Source: Paenibacillus sp. FSL H8-0332
Lineage (GTDB): Bacteria > Bacillota > Bacilli > Paenibacillales > Paenibacillaceae
Assembly: GCF_037963835.1 (NCBI RefSeq)
Contig: NZ_CP150145.1
Location: forward strand, 3,472,001-3,536,000
Length of the DNA: 64,000 bases
Reading direction: 5' to 3'
The notes beneath the pieces were generated by a model that was given only the letters and a program-made list of their open reading frames with translations, searched no databases and had not been told where the DNA came from. The position numbers and the translations under genes were made by a program. Below, piece by piece: positions 42,298 through 51,547 of this stretch; the first letter of the stretch is position 1; every line of letters begins with the position of its first letter.

Positions 42298-43716
42298 ATG
42301 AACAGGCACACTGGCAGAACCAAGCTGATGGTACTCTTCTTAATGATTATTGCATTACTTGTAACCGCTTGCGGTAATGGCGGGAACCAGTCGGGTACGG
42401 CTAATTCAGATTCAGGCAATAATCCCGCTACCGGAGAAGCAGGCACGGCCACCGGAGAGAAGGTCAAGCTGAAGTTCACGTTCTGGGGCAGTCCCCAGGA
42501 GAAGAAGGCGGTAGAAGACGCTATTAAGGCTTTTGAAGCCAAGAACCCCAACGTCACCATAGATTCCATCCATATCCCGGGCACAGACTTCTTACAGAAG
42601 CTGAATGCCATGATCGCCGGGAATGAAGCACCGGATCTAAGCTACTCGGCCGCCTGGAAGCTGAAGATGGGGGAAGAAGGCCTGATCTATAATTTCTTCG
42701 ATCTCATGAAGGATGACCCCAGCATCAAGAAGGAGGATTACCTTCAGTACGCCTGGTGGAACTGGGATACCGATAAAAGTGCGGGACCTTATCAAGCTTC
42801 AGTAGTTCCATCTCTGATGTACAATGCAGATCTGTTCAAAGAGGCGGGGGTTGAGCTGCCGCCAACCAAAGCGGAAGAAGCCTGGCAATGGGATGAATTC
42901 GTGGAAACAGCCAAGAAGCTCACCCTTGACCGGAACGGCAAGCATCCGGATGATCCGGGATTTGATCCCAAGAACATCAAGCAATACGGTGTGAAATACA
43001 GCCTTAGCTGGTTATCCTACATGCCGCTGGTTCTGTCTAACGGCGGGGATTATTTGATAGGGGACGGCAAGGAATTCGGGCTCTCCAAGCCTGAAGCGAC
43101 CGAAGCGATTCAGAAGATTGCTGACCTGATCAATGTCCATCATGTTGCTCCTTCCCCGGTTCAAGCCAGCAGCATTCCGGCACCCGCAACGGCGCTCCAA
43201 TCCAGAAAGGTTGCAATGGTCATAGACGGAAGCTGGAACCATCTGGACCTGAGCAAGGCCAAGATCAACTGGGGCGTAGGTGTACTGCCGGTGCTGAAGG
43301 ACTATAAGACTTTCTTCCTCGGAGGCTCCCTGATTATCTTCAAGAGCACCAAGCATCCGAAGGAAGCCTGGGAGTTCTCCAAATTCCTGACGGATCCGCA
43401 GAATGCGCTGGAGCTTCATCAGGGACTCTGGATGCCGCAGATGAAGCAGTGGTATGAAGATCCGAAGCTGGTGGACAGCTGGGCAAATGAAAAGCTTCCG
43501 GGCCGTCCGGCCGGTTTCCAGGATGCCGTTATGCGTTCCACCTACGAACATGCAGAGCCTTCACCTGAGAATAATATCCGTAACTTCGTAGAGATTGACG
43601 CTGCGGTAACTGCGGGGCTGGATCAGGTATGGCTCGGCACCAAAACGGCCGCCGAAGCGATGAAAGAAGTGGAAGCCAAAGTTAAGCCGCTTATACAAGG
43701 AACCTATTTGAAATAA
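42298..43716 (+). CDS. Sugar ABC transporter solute-binding lipoprotein (family 1)
   Basis: 472 aa. The signal peptide ends in lipobox VTAC (lipid Cys near 24), followed by a Gly/Asn/Ser-rich linker. Family 1 binding fold: 'VKLKFTFWGSPQEKKAVEDAIKAFEAKNPNVTIDSIHIPG.DFLQKLNAMIAGNEAPDLSY', aromatic residues for sugar stacking (Trp-rich central part), and 'AWEFSKFLTDPQNALELHQGLWMPQM'. Works with the two permeases after it; the shared ATPase (MsmX type) must be encoded elsewhere, since no ATPase gene is in this operon. The substrate is probably an oligosaccharide released by or for the GH172 enzyme. Confidence 0.94.
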   Translation: MNRHTGRTKLMVLFLMIIALLVTACGNGGNQSGTANSDSGNNPATGEAGTATGEKVKLKFTFWGSPQEKKAVEDAIKAFEAKNPNVTIDSIHIPGTDFLQKLNAMIAGNEAPDLSYSAAWKLKMGEEGLIYNFFDLMKDDPSIKKEDYLQYAWWNWDTDKSAGPYQASVVPSLMYNADLFKEAGVELPPTKAEEAWQWDEFVETAKKLTLDRNGKHPDDPGFDPKNIKQYGVKYSLSWLSYMPLVLSNGGDYLIGDGKEFGLSKPEATEAIQKIADLINVHHVAPSPVQASSIPAPATALQSRKVAMVIDGSWNHLDLSKAKINWGVGVLPVLKDYKTFFLGGSLIIFKSTKHPKEAWEFSKFLTDPQNALELHQGLWMPQMKQWYEDPKLVDSWANEKLPGRPAGFQDAVMRSTYEHAEPSPENNIRNFVEIDAAVTAGLDQVWLGTKTAAEAMKEVEAKVKPLIQGTYLK

Positions 43717-43722
43717 CGGACC

Positions 43723-43773
43723 TTGCCGGAAGGCGGATCTGCCGGATTCTTGGGGCACATCCGCTGCCGGCAA
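43723..43773 (+). promoter_or_regulatory. Long intercistronic hairpin between binding protein and permease
   Basis: TTGCCGG (43723-43729) pairs with CCGGCAA (43767-43773), enclosing GCGGATCTGCC (43733-43743) and GGCACATCCGC (43754-43764) with one mismatch. No T-tract. Such hairpins after binding-protein genes commonly stabilise the upstream mRNA, so that more binding protein than permease is made. Confidence 0.72.
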
Positions 43774-43797
43774 TGCCCGAAGAGAGGATACATGTGT

Positions 43798-44733
43798 ATG
43801 GAGCCCGTCTCTTCACTGGGTGTACAACGCGCAAAGACCAAGCGCAACTCCTATAGGAATGAACTGTATGGCACCTTGTTTGCCTTACCGGCCATTCTTG
43901 GGCTGGTGATATTTACGCTGGGTCCCATGATCTACAGCCTGTATATGAGCTTCACCGACTATTCCGGGTCCAATTCACCCTCCTTTATCGGACTGGATAA
44001 TTACACCAGAATGTTTAGCGGGGAAGACCAGTATTTCTACAAGGCGCTCGGGGTTACCCTCTATTTTGTCGTACTTAGCGTGCCCACCGGTATTATTTAT
44101 TCCTTTCTCCTGGCCATTCTGCTGAACAGGAATATCAAAGGCAAAGCCATTTTCCGGACCATCTTCTATCTGCCGTCCATCGTGCCGATCATCGCGATTT
44201 CGTTCATTTGGCTATGGCTCCTGAATCCCGATTTGGGGCTGGCCAACGAGCTGCTCCGCGCCATCGGTCTTCCCGGCAGCCAGTGGATTTTTGGAGAGAA
44301 ATCTGTGGTTCCTTCATTGGCGCTAATGAACCTGTGGACAACGGGAGGGACAATGATTATTTTCCTGGCCGGATTGCAGGATATTCCCCGCTCGCTGTAT
44401 GAAGCCATTGAGATTGACGGGGGCTCCAAGCTGAACAAGCTGCGGAATATTACCATTCCGATGATGACGCCGACGATCTTTTTCAACCTGATCATGGGGA
44501 TCATTAATGGATTCCAGGTGTTCTCGCAAGCCTATGTCATGACTAACGGCGGACCCAACAATGCCAGCTTGTTCTATGTCTTCTATCTGTACCGGGAAGC
44601 CTTTCAGTTCTCGCGGATGGGAAGCGCAAGCGCCATTGCCTGGGTGCTGTTCATCATCATTATGCTGTTGACCTATACGGTCTTCAAGACATCGAAAAAA
44701 TGGGTGTATTACGAGGGAGATGAAGCCAGATGA
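43798..44733 (+). CDS. Sugar ABC transporter permease 1 (MalF/UgpA type)
   Basis: 311 aa from ATG 43798 (AGAGAGG 10 nt upstream; ATG 43792 is also possible). Six predicted TM segments; the EAA loop is 'YEAIEIDGGSKLNKLRNITIPMMTPTIFFNLIMGIINGFQVF'. Start 'NELYGTLFALPAILGLVIFTLGPMIYSLYMSFTDY' is typical of the UgpA/LacF class. Its stop overlaps the next start by 4 nt. Forms the channel with the second permease. Confidence 0.94.
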   Translation: MEPVSSLGVQRAKTKRNSYRNELYGTLFALPAILGLVIFTLGPMIYSLYMSFTDYSGSNSPSFIGLDNYTRMFSGEDQYFYKALGVTLYFVVLSVPTGIIYSFLLAILLNRNIKGKAIFRTIFYLPSIVPIIAISFIWLWLLNPDLGLANELLRAIGLPGSQWIFGEKSVVPSLALMNLWTTGGTMIIFLAGLQDIPRSLYEAIEIDGGSKLNKLRNITIPMMTPTIFFNLIMGIINGFQVFSQAYVMTNGGPNNASLFYVFYLYREAFQFSRMGSASAIAWVLFIIIMLLTYTVFKTSKKWVYYEGDEAR

Positions 44734-45563
44734 GGACCAAGGCATGGGTTGAAAAGGGATTGGTGTATTTGGTGCTTATGGCCGGAGGCCTCTTCAGTCT
44801 GCTGCCGCTGATTTGGCTCATCCGCAGCTCCCTGATGGATATGGGGCAAATTTTTGAGCTGCCGCCCATATGGATACCCAACCCCTTCCGGTTTAGCAAT
44901 TTCAGTGAGGCACTGACCATTCTGCCCTTTGGACGTTATTTTATCAATACCACAGTTATTGTGATTTTTTCGATGATTGGTGTGCTTGTTACCTGCTCTA
45001 TAAGCGCGTACAGCTTTGCCCGCATGTCCTGGAGAGGACGCGACCTTATCTTTGGCCTGCTGTTATCCAGTATGATGCTGCCCTATGCGGTTACGCTGAT
45101 TCCGACCTTCATCGGCTGGAGCAAGCTTGGATTAACCAATTCGTTCATTCCGCTGATTGCACCGGCCTGGTTCGGTGGAGGGGCGTTCAATATCTTCCTG
45201 CTGCGCCAGTTCTATCTGAGTATTCCCCGCGATCTGGACGAGGCGGCTTATGTGGACGGTGCCAGCCACGGGCGGATTTTCATCTCCATCATCATTCCTC
45301 TGACACGGCCCGCCCTGGTCGTTGTAGGACTGTTTACCTTTCTGGCTTCATGGAATGACTTTCTGGGGCCGCTGGTCTATCTGAACGATGAGTCCAAATA
45401 TACACTGGCGCTTGGCCTGCAGCAATTCAAGGGCATGTACGCTGCGGAATGGCATCTGATGATGGCGGCAGCTACTGTAGTGCTGGCTCCGGCGATTATC
45501 GTCTTTTTCATCGGACAGAGGTACTTTATTGAAGGTATTACACTTACAGGCATCAAAGCCTAA
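44730..45563 (+). CDS. Sugar ABC transporter permease 2 (MalG/UgpE type)
   Basis: 277 aa from ATG 44730, overlapping the first permease gene as ATGA. Six TM segments and EAA motif 'DEAAYVDGASHGRIFISIIIPLTRPALVVVGLFTFLASWNDF'. C-terminal 'FFIGQRYFIEGITLTGIKA' is the standard MalG-type end. Heterodimer partner of permease 1. Confidence 0.94.
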   Translation: MRTKAWVEKGLVYLVLMAGGLFSLLPLIWLIRSSLMDMGQIFELPPIWIPNPFRFSNFSEALTILPFGRYFINTTVIVIFSMIGVLVTCSISAYSFARMSWRGRDLIFGLLLSSMMLPYAVTLIPTFIGWSKLGLTNSFIPLIAPAWFGGGAFNIFLLRQFYLSIPRDLDEAAYVDGASHGRIFISIIIPLTRPALVVVGLFTFLASWNDFLGPLVYLNDESKYTLALGLQQFKGMYAAEWHLMMAAATVVLAPAIIVFFIGQRYFIEGITLTGIKA

Positions 45564-45589
45564 ACCTGCAGAAGGAGTGAGACAATAGG

Positions 45590-46747
45590 ATGAATTCATT
45601 ATATCAGCGCAAGGAAGGACAGTCCCGCAGACTATCGAGCTGGGATCAGACCGGGGGCAACCGGGATTTCATCGTGATTGGAGCCGGCCAGACGGCAGCG
45701 ATCGCAGAGATTGAAGGATCGGGCATCATTCAGCATATCTGGATGACAATCGCAGCCAAGAATAAATATGCATTCCGCAAAGTGCTGGTGCGTATGTTTT
45801 GGGATGGAGAAGAAGAGCCTAGTGTAGATTCGCCGGTAGGCGATTTCTTCGGCGTCGGTCATGGGGTTGCCAGCCACTATGTCTCCATGCCGCTCAATAT
45901 GATAACAACACAGGATGTCATTGAGGATAAGGCGGCGATGAACTGTTTTTTTGAGATGCCGTTCCGCAGCAGCGCACGCATTGAGATTATCAATGAATGC
46001 GAGGATGAGATAGTATTGTACTTCTATGTCGACTATGTGGAGAAAGAGATTCCAGAGGACAGCTTCTACTTCCATGCTTCCTGGCGGAGGGAGAATCCTA
46101 CCCAGGGGACAGTCGATCTTGCAGCGTTGAAGCTGGAGCATGACGCGCAGGATAAGGCCAATTATGCCGACCAGAAAGTATATGAGCTTAAGAATCTGAC
46201 GGGTGATGACAACTATGTGCTTATGGATGCGGTGGGAGAGGGGCATTATGTCGGCTGCAATCTCAGCATTGATCACCTGAATCCGATGCCGGGCTTCAGC
46301 TGGCCTGGAGAAGGGGATGACATGTTCTTCATCGACGGCGAGCCGTGGCCGCCCCGTCTGCATGGCACCGGTACGGAGGATTATTTCTGTGCAGCCTGGG
46401 GTTACCCGTCCGGTAAATACGACAGCCCGTATCACGGGATATCCCTCTACGCGCCCATCCGCGGCAACGGGGACGCATGGAGGGAGAGTAATACGATCCT
46501 GTTCAATGACTACTCCGGCAAAATTACACAATACCGTTTCCATATTGTCGATCCGATCATCTTCCGGGAGTCCCTTCGCTTCAGTATCGAACATGGACAC
46601 GGAAACTCCCAGTCCAATGACTATTCTTCGGTGGCCTACTGGTATCAGCGTGAGCCTCACAAAGCTTATCCGGAGATGCTGCCCGTAGCCCTTCGGCTGC
46701 CGCTGCCTGAGAAGGACAGCGCGAAGCAGTTCTTCCAGACATACTGA
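45590..46747 (+). CDS. Glycoside hydrolase family 172 (DUF2961) enzyme
   Basis: 385 aa from ATG 45590 (AGAAGGAGTGAG upstream). Matches DUF2961, now GH172: 'GSGIIQHIWMTI', 'WDGEEEPSVDSPVGDFFGVGHGV' (acidic active-site region), 'HGTGTEDYFCAAWGYPSGKYDSPYHGI'. Known members act on fructofuranosyl anhydrides and D-arabinofuranosides. No signal peptide, so it acts in the cytosol on what the ABC importer brings in. It is the last gene of the locus, before a terminator. Which furanoside is used cannot be judged from sequence. Confidence 0.9.
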   Translation: MNSLYQRKEGQSRRLSSWDQTGGNRDFIVIGAGQTAAIAEIEGSGIIQHIWMTIAAKNKYAFRKVLVRMFWDGEEEPSVDSPVGDFFGVGHGVASHYVSMPLNMITTQDVIEDKAAMNCFFEMPFRSSARIEIINECEDEIVLYFYVDYVEKEIPEDSFYFHASWRRENPTQGTVDLAALKLEHDAQDKANYADQKVYELKNLTGDDNYVLMDAVGEGHYVGCNLSIDHLNPMPGFSWPGEGDDMFFIDGEPWPPRLHGTGTEDYFCAAWGYPSGKYDSPYHGISLYAPIRGNGDAWRESNTILFNDYSGKITQYRFHIVDPIIFRESLRFSIEHGHGNSQSNDYSSVAYWYQREPHKAYPEMLPVALRLPLPEKDSAKQFFQTY

Positions 46748-46783
46748 ACCCAGTGGTCGAAGGACACGAACAGGGTTCCATTG

Positions 46784-46816
46784 GAAGTCGCCAATTTGGC
46801 GGCTTCTTTTGTTTTT
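46784..46816 (+). terminator. Intrinsic terminator of the glycan-use operon
   Basis: GAAGTCGCC (46784-46792) pairs with GGCGGCTTC (46798-46806), one G-U pair, 5-nt loop, then TTTTGTTTTTT. Confidence 0.88.
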
Positions 46817-46847
46817 TCTTATGGAGAACAAGGTGAATAAAAATGTA

Positions 46848-46906
46848 TTGACCATATTAGGGTCCATGGGTATAATTTACAATGATAATCGTAATCATTA
46901 CATTTA
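46848..46906 (+). promoter_or_regulatory. cnt promoter with Zur-like box
   Basis: TTGACC (46848-46853), 17 nt, TATAAT (46871-46876). Just downstream, at the start site, lies TAATCGTAATC (46886-46896) continued by ATTACATTTA (46897-46906). Against the Bacillus Zur consensus AAATCGTAATnATTACGATTT I count 16 of 20 matches, including the core TCGTAATnATTAC. The 5' part also resembles half a Fur box, but the Zur match is better and fits a zincophore operon. Confidence 0.82.
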
Positions 46907-46957
46907 ACGACGTTGTGTTAGTGAATCAATGAATCTGCGGTTTTAAGGATGTGAGAT

Positions 46958-47788
46958 ATGCGCCGGGAAATCTCTTTTGTTAAAGTAAGCCCTACACAGA
47001 ATATGACCATCCTGGTCAGAAGCAGCCATGAGGAAGACGAATACGCACCGATTGCCCTGAAAATGATGTCTTACGACAACGTATATGCTGAACAAGTCGG
47101 ATTCATTAAGGAAACCAGGCTGCCTGATGCAGATGCAGCACTCCGCATGGCCGGCGGTGAGTTTTGCGGAAATGCCTGCATGGCCTTGGCCGTACTGATG
47201 GCCCATCAGCAGACAAGCACCAGTGATTGCAGATCGGTTAAACTGGAGGCTTCAGGAACAGATCAATTAATTCAATGTATGGTGACAAATACTGATGAAG
47301 GTTATTGCTGCAAGGTCATGATGCCGGCGCCCCGGAGCATTGAAGCCAAGATATTCAAGTATGACGGCAATCAATTCATGGTCGGTCTAATCCAGTACTC
47401 CGATTTCCTTCATGTGGTATTAGAAGTGGAGCGGTTTACTAAGCCGGTCAAGAAAATGGCCCAAAGCTTAGCGAAGTTGCTCGAAATCACTTCGACCCAT
47501 CAGCTGATCGGCATTCTGCTGTATAAGCCAAGCTCCGGCGAACTTTTACCCCTTATTCATATTCCTGTGCTGGACAGTATGGTCTGGGAAAGAGGGTGCG
47601 GATCAGGAACAGCTTCCATTGGTGCATATATGGCCTGGAAGAACAAGACTCCCTTTGAAGGGGCTATACTGCAGCCCGGTGGACTCATCAAGGTATCTGC
47701 GGATCTGGACAAAAGTGAGCTCACCGGCATAAGCATCTCAGGCAATGTCAGCATTGTAGCAGAAGGTACAGCATATATCGATCTTTAA
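46958..47788 (+). CDS. cntK: Histidine racemase of staphylopine-type metallophore synthesis
   Basis: 276 aa. Diaminopimelate-epimerase fold with the two catalytic cysteines Cys70 ('GGEFCGNACMA') and Cys214 ('ERGCGSGTASIG'), as in Staphylococcus aureus CntK, which turns L-His into D-His. It is the first gene of the operon cntK-L-M-A-B-C-D-F-E, immediately behind the Zur-like box. Its presence matters because the Paenibacillus mucilaginosus bacillopaline operon is reported to lack cntK; here a D-His-based product is expected. A true DapF role is unlikely in this context. ATG 46958 follows AAGGATGTG. Confidence 0.92.
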   Translation: MRREISFVKVSPTQNMTILVRSSHEEDEYAPIALKMMSYDNVYAEQVGFIKETRLPDADAALRMAGGEFCGNACMALAVLMAHQQTSTSDCRSVKLEASGTDQLIQCMVTNTDEGYCCKVMMPAPRSIEAKIFKYDGNQFMVGLIQYSDFLHVVLEVERFTKPVKKMAQSLAKLLEITSTHQLIGILLYKPSSGELLPLIHIPVLDSMVWERGCGSGTASIGAYMAWKNKTPFEGAILQPGGLIKVSADLDKSELTGISISGNVSIVAEGTAYIDL

Positions 47789-47817
47789 TCACCGGAAGAG
47801 AGAGGAGAAGGTTGGAG

Positions 47818-48615
47818 ATGCTATTATCTACACTCTATGAATTTGCAGCCAAGTTCCGGAAGATGGCAGATGAGTTTGATGGTACAACCGGGCGAAGTTT
47901 GGAACTCACGGATATTATTGACGATTACACCGGTTTTATCATGAATCCTCGCAATCAGGAAATTTGGGAAGAAAAGATAGGACCGCTAGACTCCAAGGAG
48001 GTGATGCGGCTTACAGCAGAATTAAGGGAGGTATCGGCAAAGTGTGTATCCATTATGGAAAAGTACCGCGCTCTACATTTCTTGAACGGGAGTGAAGAAC
48101 GAACCGAATATTTTGCTAATATTGAATCCGGCATTGAGCGTGAATTCGGAAGCTTTGAGGTCGGCTCAGAATCCAGGGTAGTCATGGTTGGCGCAGGTGC
48201 GTTTCCGATGACGCCGATGCTAATAAGCAGGCGTACGAATGCAGAAGTCCTTGGAATCGATATTGACGAAGAAGCGGTAATCCTGAGCAATAAAGTGCTA
48301 AGCAAGCTAGGGCATCATTTGCCAATACGTCTTCTAACAGGGTCTGTTATACAGTATGAAACAGAATTGAAGCAGGCAACACATATCATATTCAGTTCAA
48401 CTGTGGCGGAAAAGTATAATCTGCTGGATCTCATGTATCCGTTAACCGGCCAGCAGGTCGTTGTAGCGATGAGATACGGGGACCGGTTAAAATCCCTCTT
48501 CAATTACCCTATGAAAGCTGTTGATGAGACGAAATGGAAACTTGCCGAGCAAATTCAGTGTTCTGATCAGGTTTTCGATGTAGCGCTGTATCGCAAGGCT
48601 CAGCCGGCAATTTAA
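47818..48615 (+). CDS. cntL: Nicotianamine synthase-like aminobutyrate transferase
   Basis: 265 aa from ATG 47818; TTG 47812 is an alternative, with AGGAG at 47803-47807 suiting either. Nicotianamine-synthase-like SAM fold: 'SRVVMVGAGAFPMTPMLISRRTNAEVLGIDIDEEAVILSNKVLSKLG' is the SAM site and 'ATHIIFSSTVAEKYNLLDLMYPL' the second core. CntL moves the aminobutyrate part of SAM onto the D-His amine. It lies between cntK and cntM; 16 nt to the next start. Confidence 0.93.
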   Translation: MLLSTLYEFAAKFRKMADEFDGTTGRSLELTDIIDDYTGFIMNPRNQEIWEEKIGPLDSKEVMRLTAELREVSAKCVSIMEKYRALHFLNGSEERTEYFANIESGIEREFGSFEVGSESRVVMVGAGAFPMTPMLISRRTNAEVLGIDIDEEAVILSNKVLSKLGHHLPIRLLTGSVIQYETELKQATHIIFSSTVAEKYNLLDLMYPLTGQQVVVAMRYGDRLKSLFNYPMKAVDETKWKLAEQIQCSDQVFDVALYRKAQPAI

Positions 48616-48630
48616 CAAAGGAGGCTGCAT

Positions 48631-49923
48631 ATGGACGACTTCAAGCGTGTATTATTACTCGGAACCGGGCCAGTCACCATTCAGCTGGCTGTTCTGTTCA
48701 AGAATCATTTCCAGTCCCAGGTCGGAATTGCCGGAAGAAACTCACACAGATCAGAACAGGTTATGGCCGCACTTCGTGAGAGCGGGAACCGGTTATTCAC
48801 TACAGTACAGAATGAATCACACCGCCTGATGGAAGGCGAATGCTGTGCGGACCAGGTATTTCAAGGCTATGAGTCGATAACGGGAGCTTGGGATACTGTG
48901 ATTTTATCCGTAACAGCCGATGCCTATCTGCATGTATTGGGCAGTCTGAACAGAAATCTGCTACTGCATGTGAAATGCCTCATTCTAATTTCTCCTACTT
49001 TGGGCTCTAACAGCTTGGTCCACAATTACATAAAAGAGCTGGGGTCTAACGCAGAAGTTATCAGTTGCTCCACTTATCTGGGAGATACTCGCTGGATTCA
49101 CGGTGTACCGTCGAACGGCGCCATTACTACCGGAGTTAAAAGAAAGGTGTTCATCGGCTCTACCCGGGGCACTTCATACAATCTTGATTCGCTGAACCAG
49201 CTTTACAATGTCTTAGGGATTGCGCTTAGTATCATGAGGTCCCCGCTGGAGGCGGAGAGCAGGAATATCTCCTTATTTGTTCATCCGCCGCTGTTCATGA
49301 ATCACTTCTCGCTCAGTGCAGTATTCGGTCAGAGTCCCGGCAGGAAGTATGTATACAAATTATTTCCGGAGGGGCCGATTACCCACCGGTTAATTCATGA
49401 AATGCTGGAGTGCTGGAAGGAATTATCGGGGATCTTCGAAGCGCTTAACCTGCCAAGCTTAAATCTCCTGAAGTTCATGACAGACGATAATTATCCGGTC
49501 CGGCCGGAAAGCTTACCGCAGCATGATATTGACAACTTCTTGTCACTGGAACCTATTCATCAGGAATACCTCTTATATATCCGTTACGCTTCCCTGCTGA
49601 TCGATCCGTTCTCTAAGCCGGACCCGGAGGGGAAATACTATGATTTCTCCGCAGTTCCGATCCAGCCTGTATTTATAAACAGGGAGGGAGAATGGGACAT
49701 TCCACGGATGCCCAAGGAAGATTATTACCGCATCAAAATCATTCAGGGGATCGCCGGTCAGCTGAAGCTGAGTTGTCCAACGATTGATAAGTTCATTGAG
49801 CGTTATGAGCAACAATTAGTGAGTTCCGCTGAGGCGCTTCAAGGGCAGGCTGTATCCGGGGCATTTCATGTCCAATCATTTTCTGAAGATATCAGAATAG
49901 TAAATATGGGGGAGTTCAAATGA
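48631..49923 (+). CDS. cntM: Opine metallophore dehydrogenase
   Basis: 430 aa; length typical for CntM. The N-terminal Rossmann site 'VLLLGTGPVTIQLAVLF' is followed by 'VGIAGRNSHRSE'; Arg36 sits where an Arg is known to select NADPH. Residue Asp152 in 'STYLGDTRW' lies near the position (Asp150 in S. aureus, Ala in Pseudomonas) reported to choose pyruvate over 2-oxoglutarate; my alignment there is by eye. It condenses the cntL product with a 2-oxoacid and reduces it, completing the metallophore. The start overlaps nothing, but its stop overlaps the start of cntA by 4 nt. Confidence 0.92.
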   Translation: MDDFKRVLLLGTGPVTIQLAVLFKNHFQSQVGIAGRNSHRSEQVMAALRESGNRLFTTVQNESHRLMEGECCADQVFQGYESITGAWDTVILSVTADAYLHVLGSLNRNLLLHVKCLILISPTLGSNSLVHNYIKELGSNAEVISCSTYLGDTRWIHGVPSNGAITTGVKRKVFIGSTRGTSYNLDSLNQLYNVLGIALSIMRSPLEAESRNISLFVHPPLFMNHFSLSAVFGQSPGRKYVYKLFPEGPITHRLIHEMLECWKELSGIFEALNLPSLNLLKFMTDDNYPVRPESLPQHDIDNFLSLEPIHQEYLLYIRYASLLIDPFSKPDPEGKYYDFSAVPIQPVFINREGEWDIPRMPKEDYYRIKIIQGIAGQLKLSCPTIDKFIERYEQQLVSSAEALQGQAVSGAFHVQSFSEDIRIVNMGEFK

Positions 49924-51521
49924 AAAAAAGATATACCATTATCATGGCAGCACTGACCTCAATGGCTGTATTAGCCGGATGCGGAAAAGCAGAGAACGGA
50001 CAGACGAATGCATCCAAGCCAAACCAAGAACTGGTTTACGCCACTGTAAAGGATATCAATGATATGAATCCGCATTTGTATCCCGGCTCTATGCCTGCGC
50101 AAGGGAAGGTATACGAATCATTGGTTGAGAATACACCTGAAGGAATTAAGCCCCTGCTTGCAGAGTCATGGGATATCTCGGCGGACGGGACGATCTACAC
50201 GTTCCACCTGAGAGAGGGCGTTACCTTCCATGACGGAGAGCCGTTTAATGCGGAAGCTGTTAAACAGAATATTGACGCAGTCCAGCATAATGCCGCCAAG
50301 CATACCTGGATCAAATTGTCGGCCAAAATCGTGAATACCAGAGTCATCGACGAATCCACCTTTGAACTGACCTTGTCAGAGCCTTATTATCCGGCACTGC
50401 TTGAGCTTTCCATGACGAGACCATATGTCTTCCTTTCCCCGAAGGACTTTATGAACGGGGAAACCAAGGATGGGGTTAGCGGTTATAACGGTACAGGCCC
50501 TTACCGGCTGACAGAGCATAAAACGGACCAGTATGCGGTGTTTGAAGCCAACGACAATTATTGGAACGGCGCACCGCCCATCCACAAAATCACAGCAAAG
50601 GTACTTCCGACAGGGGAAACAACATTCCTGGCCCTGCAAAAGGGAGAAGTGAACTTTGTCTTTACCGATGACCGGGGGACGGACAGTATTGATGCGGAGG
50701 CCATGGACAGGCTGGCTGAATCCGGAGACTATCAGGTAGTGAGAAGTGAGCCGATGAACACGAAAATGATCGTGGCCAACAGCGGCAAGGCAGACAGTCC
50801 CGTACATGATAAAGCCGTCCGCGAAGCCATCTGGCATGCCATTGACCGGGAAACCATCGCCCGGCAAATCTTCAGCGGCAAGGAGACTCCCGCCGACACC
50901 TTATTTTCTTCCAATGTGAACTATGCTGATATTGGACTACAACCGCGTGCCTATGATTTGCAGGCAGCAGAAGGTCTGCTGGAAAAAGGCGGCTGGACAC
51001 ATGCAAGCGGAGAGATCCGCATGAAAGATGGCAGAGCCTTAACCATGAAACTATATTATGACGCGGCTTCCTTATCCCAGAAGACACAAGCGGAACTGAT
51101 TCAGAATACCGTTCAAGGCATAGGGATGCAGCTGGAGCTGATTGGTGAGGACTCTTCCTCTATTGCGAACCGCAGAGCAACAGGCGATTATGATCTCTTG
51201 TTTAACCAGACATGGGGACTTGCCTATGACCCGCAAAGCACAGTCTCTGCATTTACTTCGGAAACAGCTTATTATCATGCCACAAAAGGTATTGCCCGCG
51301 CGGAGCAGCTTATCAGCCAAATAGAAGAGGTCATGGTGACCACCGATGAGGAGAGACGAAAATCTCTGTATAAGGATATTTTGACAAAGGTCCATGAAGA
51401 GGCCGTGTTCATTCCGCTTACAAATGGTAATCTTACCGTGGTTGCTCCGAGCACTCTGCAGGGAATTACCTTCAAGCAAACTCAATTCGAGCTGCCCTTC
51501 GTGAGCATGCACTTTAAATAA
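49920..51521 (+). CDS. cntA: Metallophore-metal ABC transporter solute-binding lipoprotein
   Basis: 533 aa. Lipobox LAGC (Cys20). Family 5 (NikA/OppA/CntA) binding protein: 'QELVYATVKDINDMNPHLYPGSMPAQGKVYESLVE', 'LAESWDISADGTIYTFHLREGVTFHDGEPFNAEAVKQNIDAV'. It follows cntM with an ATGA overlap and is the receptor for the metal-loaded opine outside the membrane. Two 'ESWDISADG/TDG' proteins occur in the window (see 56522), so specificity is likely divided. Confidence 0.92.
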   Translation: MKKRYTIIMAALTSMAVLAGCGKAENGQTNASKPNQELVYATVKDINDMNPHLYPGSMPAQGKVYESLVENTPEGIKPLLAESWDISADGTIYTFHLREGVTFHDGEPFNAEAVKQNIDAVQHNAAKHTWIKLSAKIVNTRVIDESTFELTLSEPYYPALLELSMTRPYVFLSPKDFMNGETKDGVSGYNGTGPYRLTEHKTDQYAVFEANDNYWNGAPPIHKITAKVLPTGETTFLALQKGEVNFVFTDDRGTDSIDAEAMDRLAESGDYQVVRSEPMNTKMIVANSGKADSPVHDKAVREAIWHAIDRETIARQIFSGKETPADTLFSSNVNYADIGLQPRAYDLQAAEGLLEKGGWTHASGEIRMKDGRALTMKLYYDAASLSQKTQAELIQNTVQGIGMQLELIGEDSSSIANRRATGDYDLLFNQTWGLAYDPQSTVSAFTSETAYYHATKGIARAEQLISQIEEVMVTTDEERRKSLYKDILTKVHEEAVFIPLTNGNLTVVAPSTLQGITFKQTQFELPFVSMHFK

Positions 51522-51547
51522 CCGGAGATGGAAGGGGAAGATCTTGT

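Noticed and set aside
45632-46867. Long open frame (411 codons) on the minus strand
   Set aside because: It lies wholly antisense to the well-supported GH172 gene, has no ribosome site or family resemblance, and runs over that operon's terminator; a codon-bias shadow.
46880-46900. Region after the cnt -10 read as a Fur box
   Set aside because: Only one half fits Fur (TGATAAT); the match to the Zur consensus is longer and fits the zincophore context.
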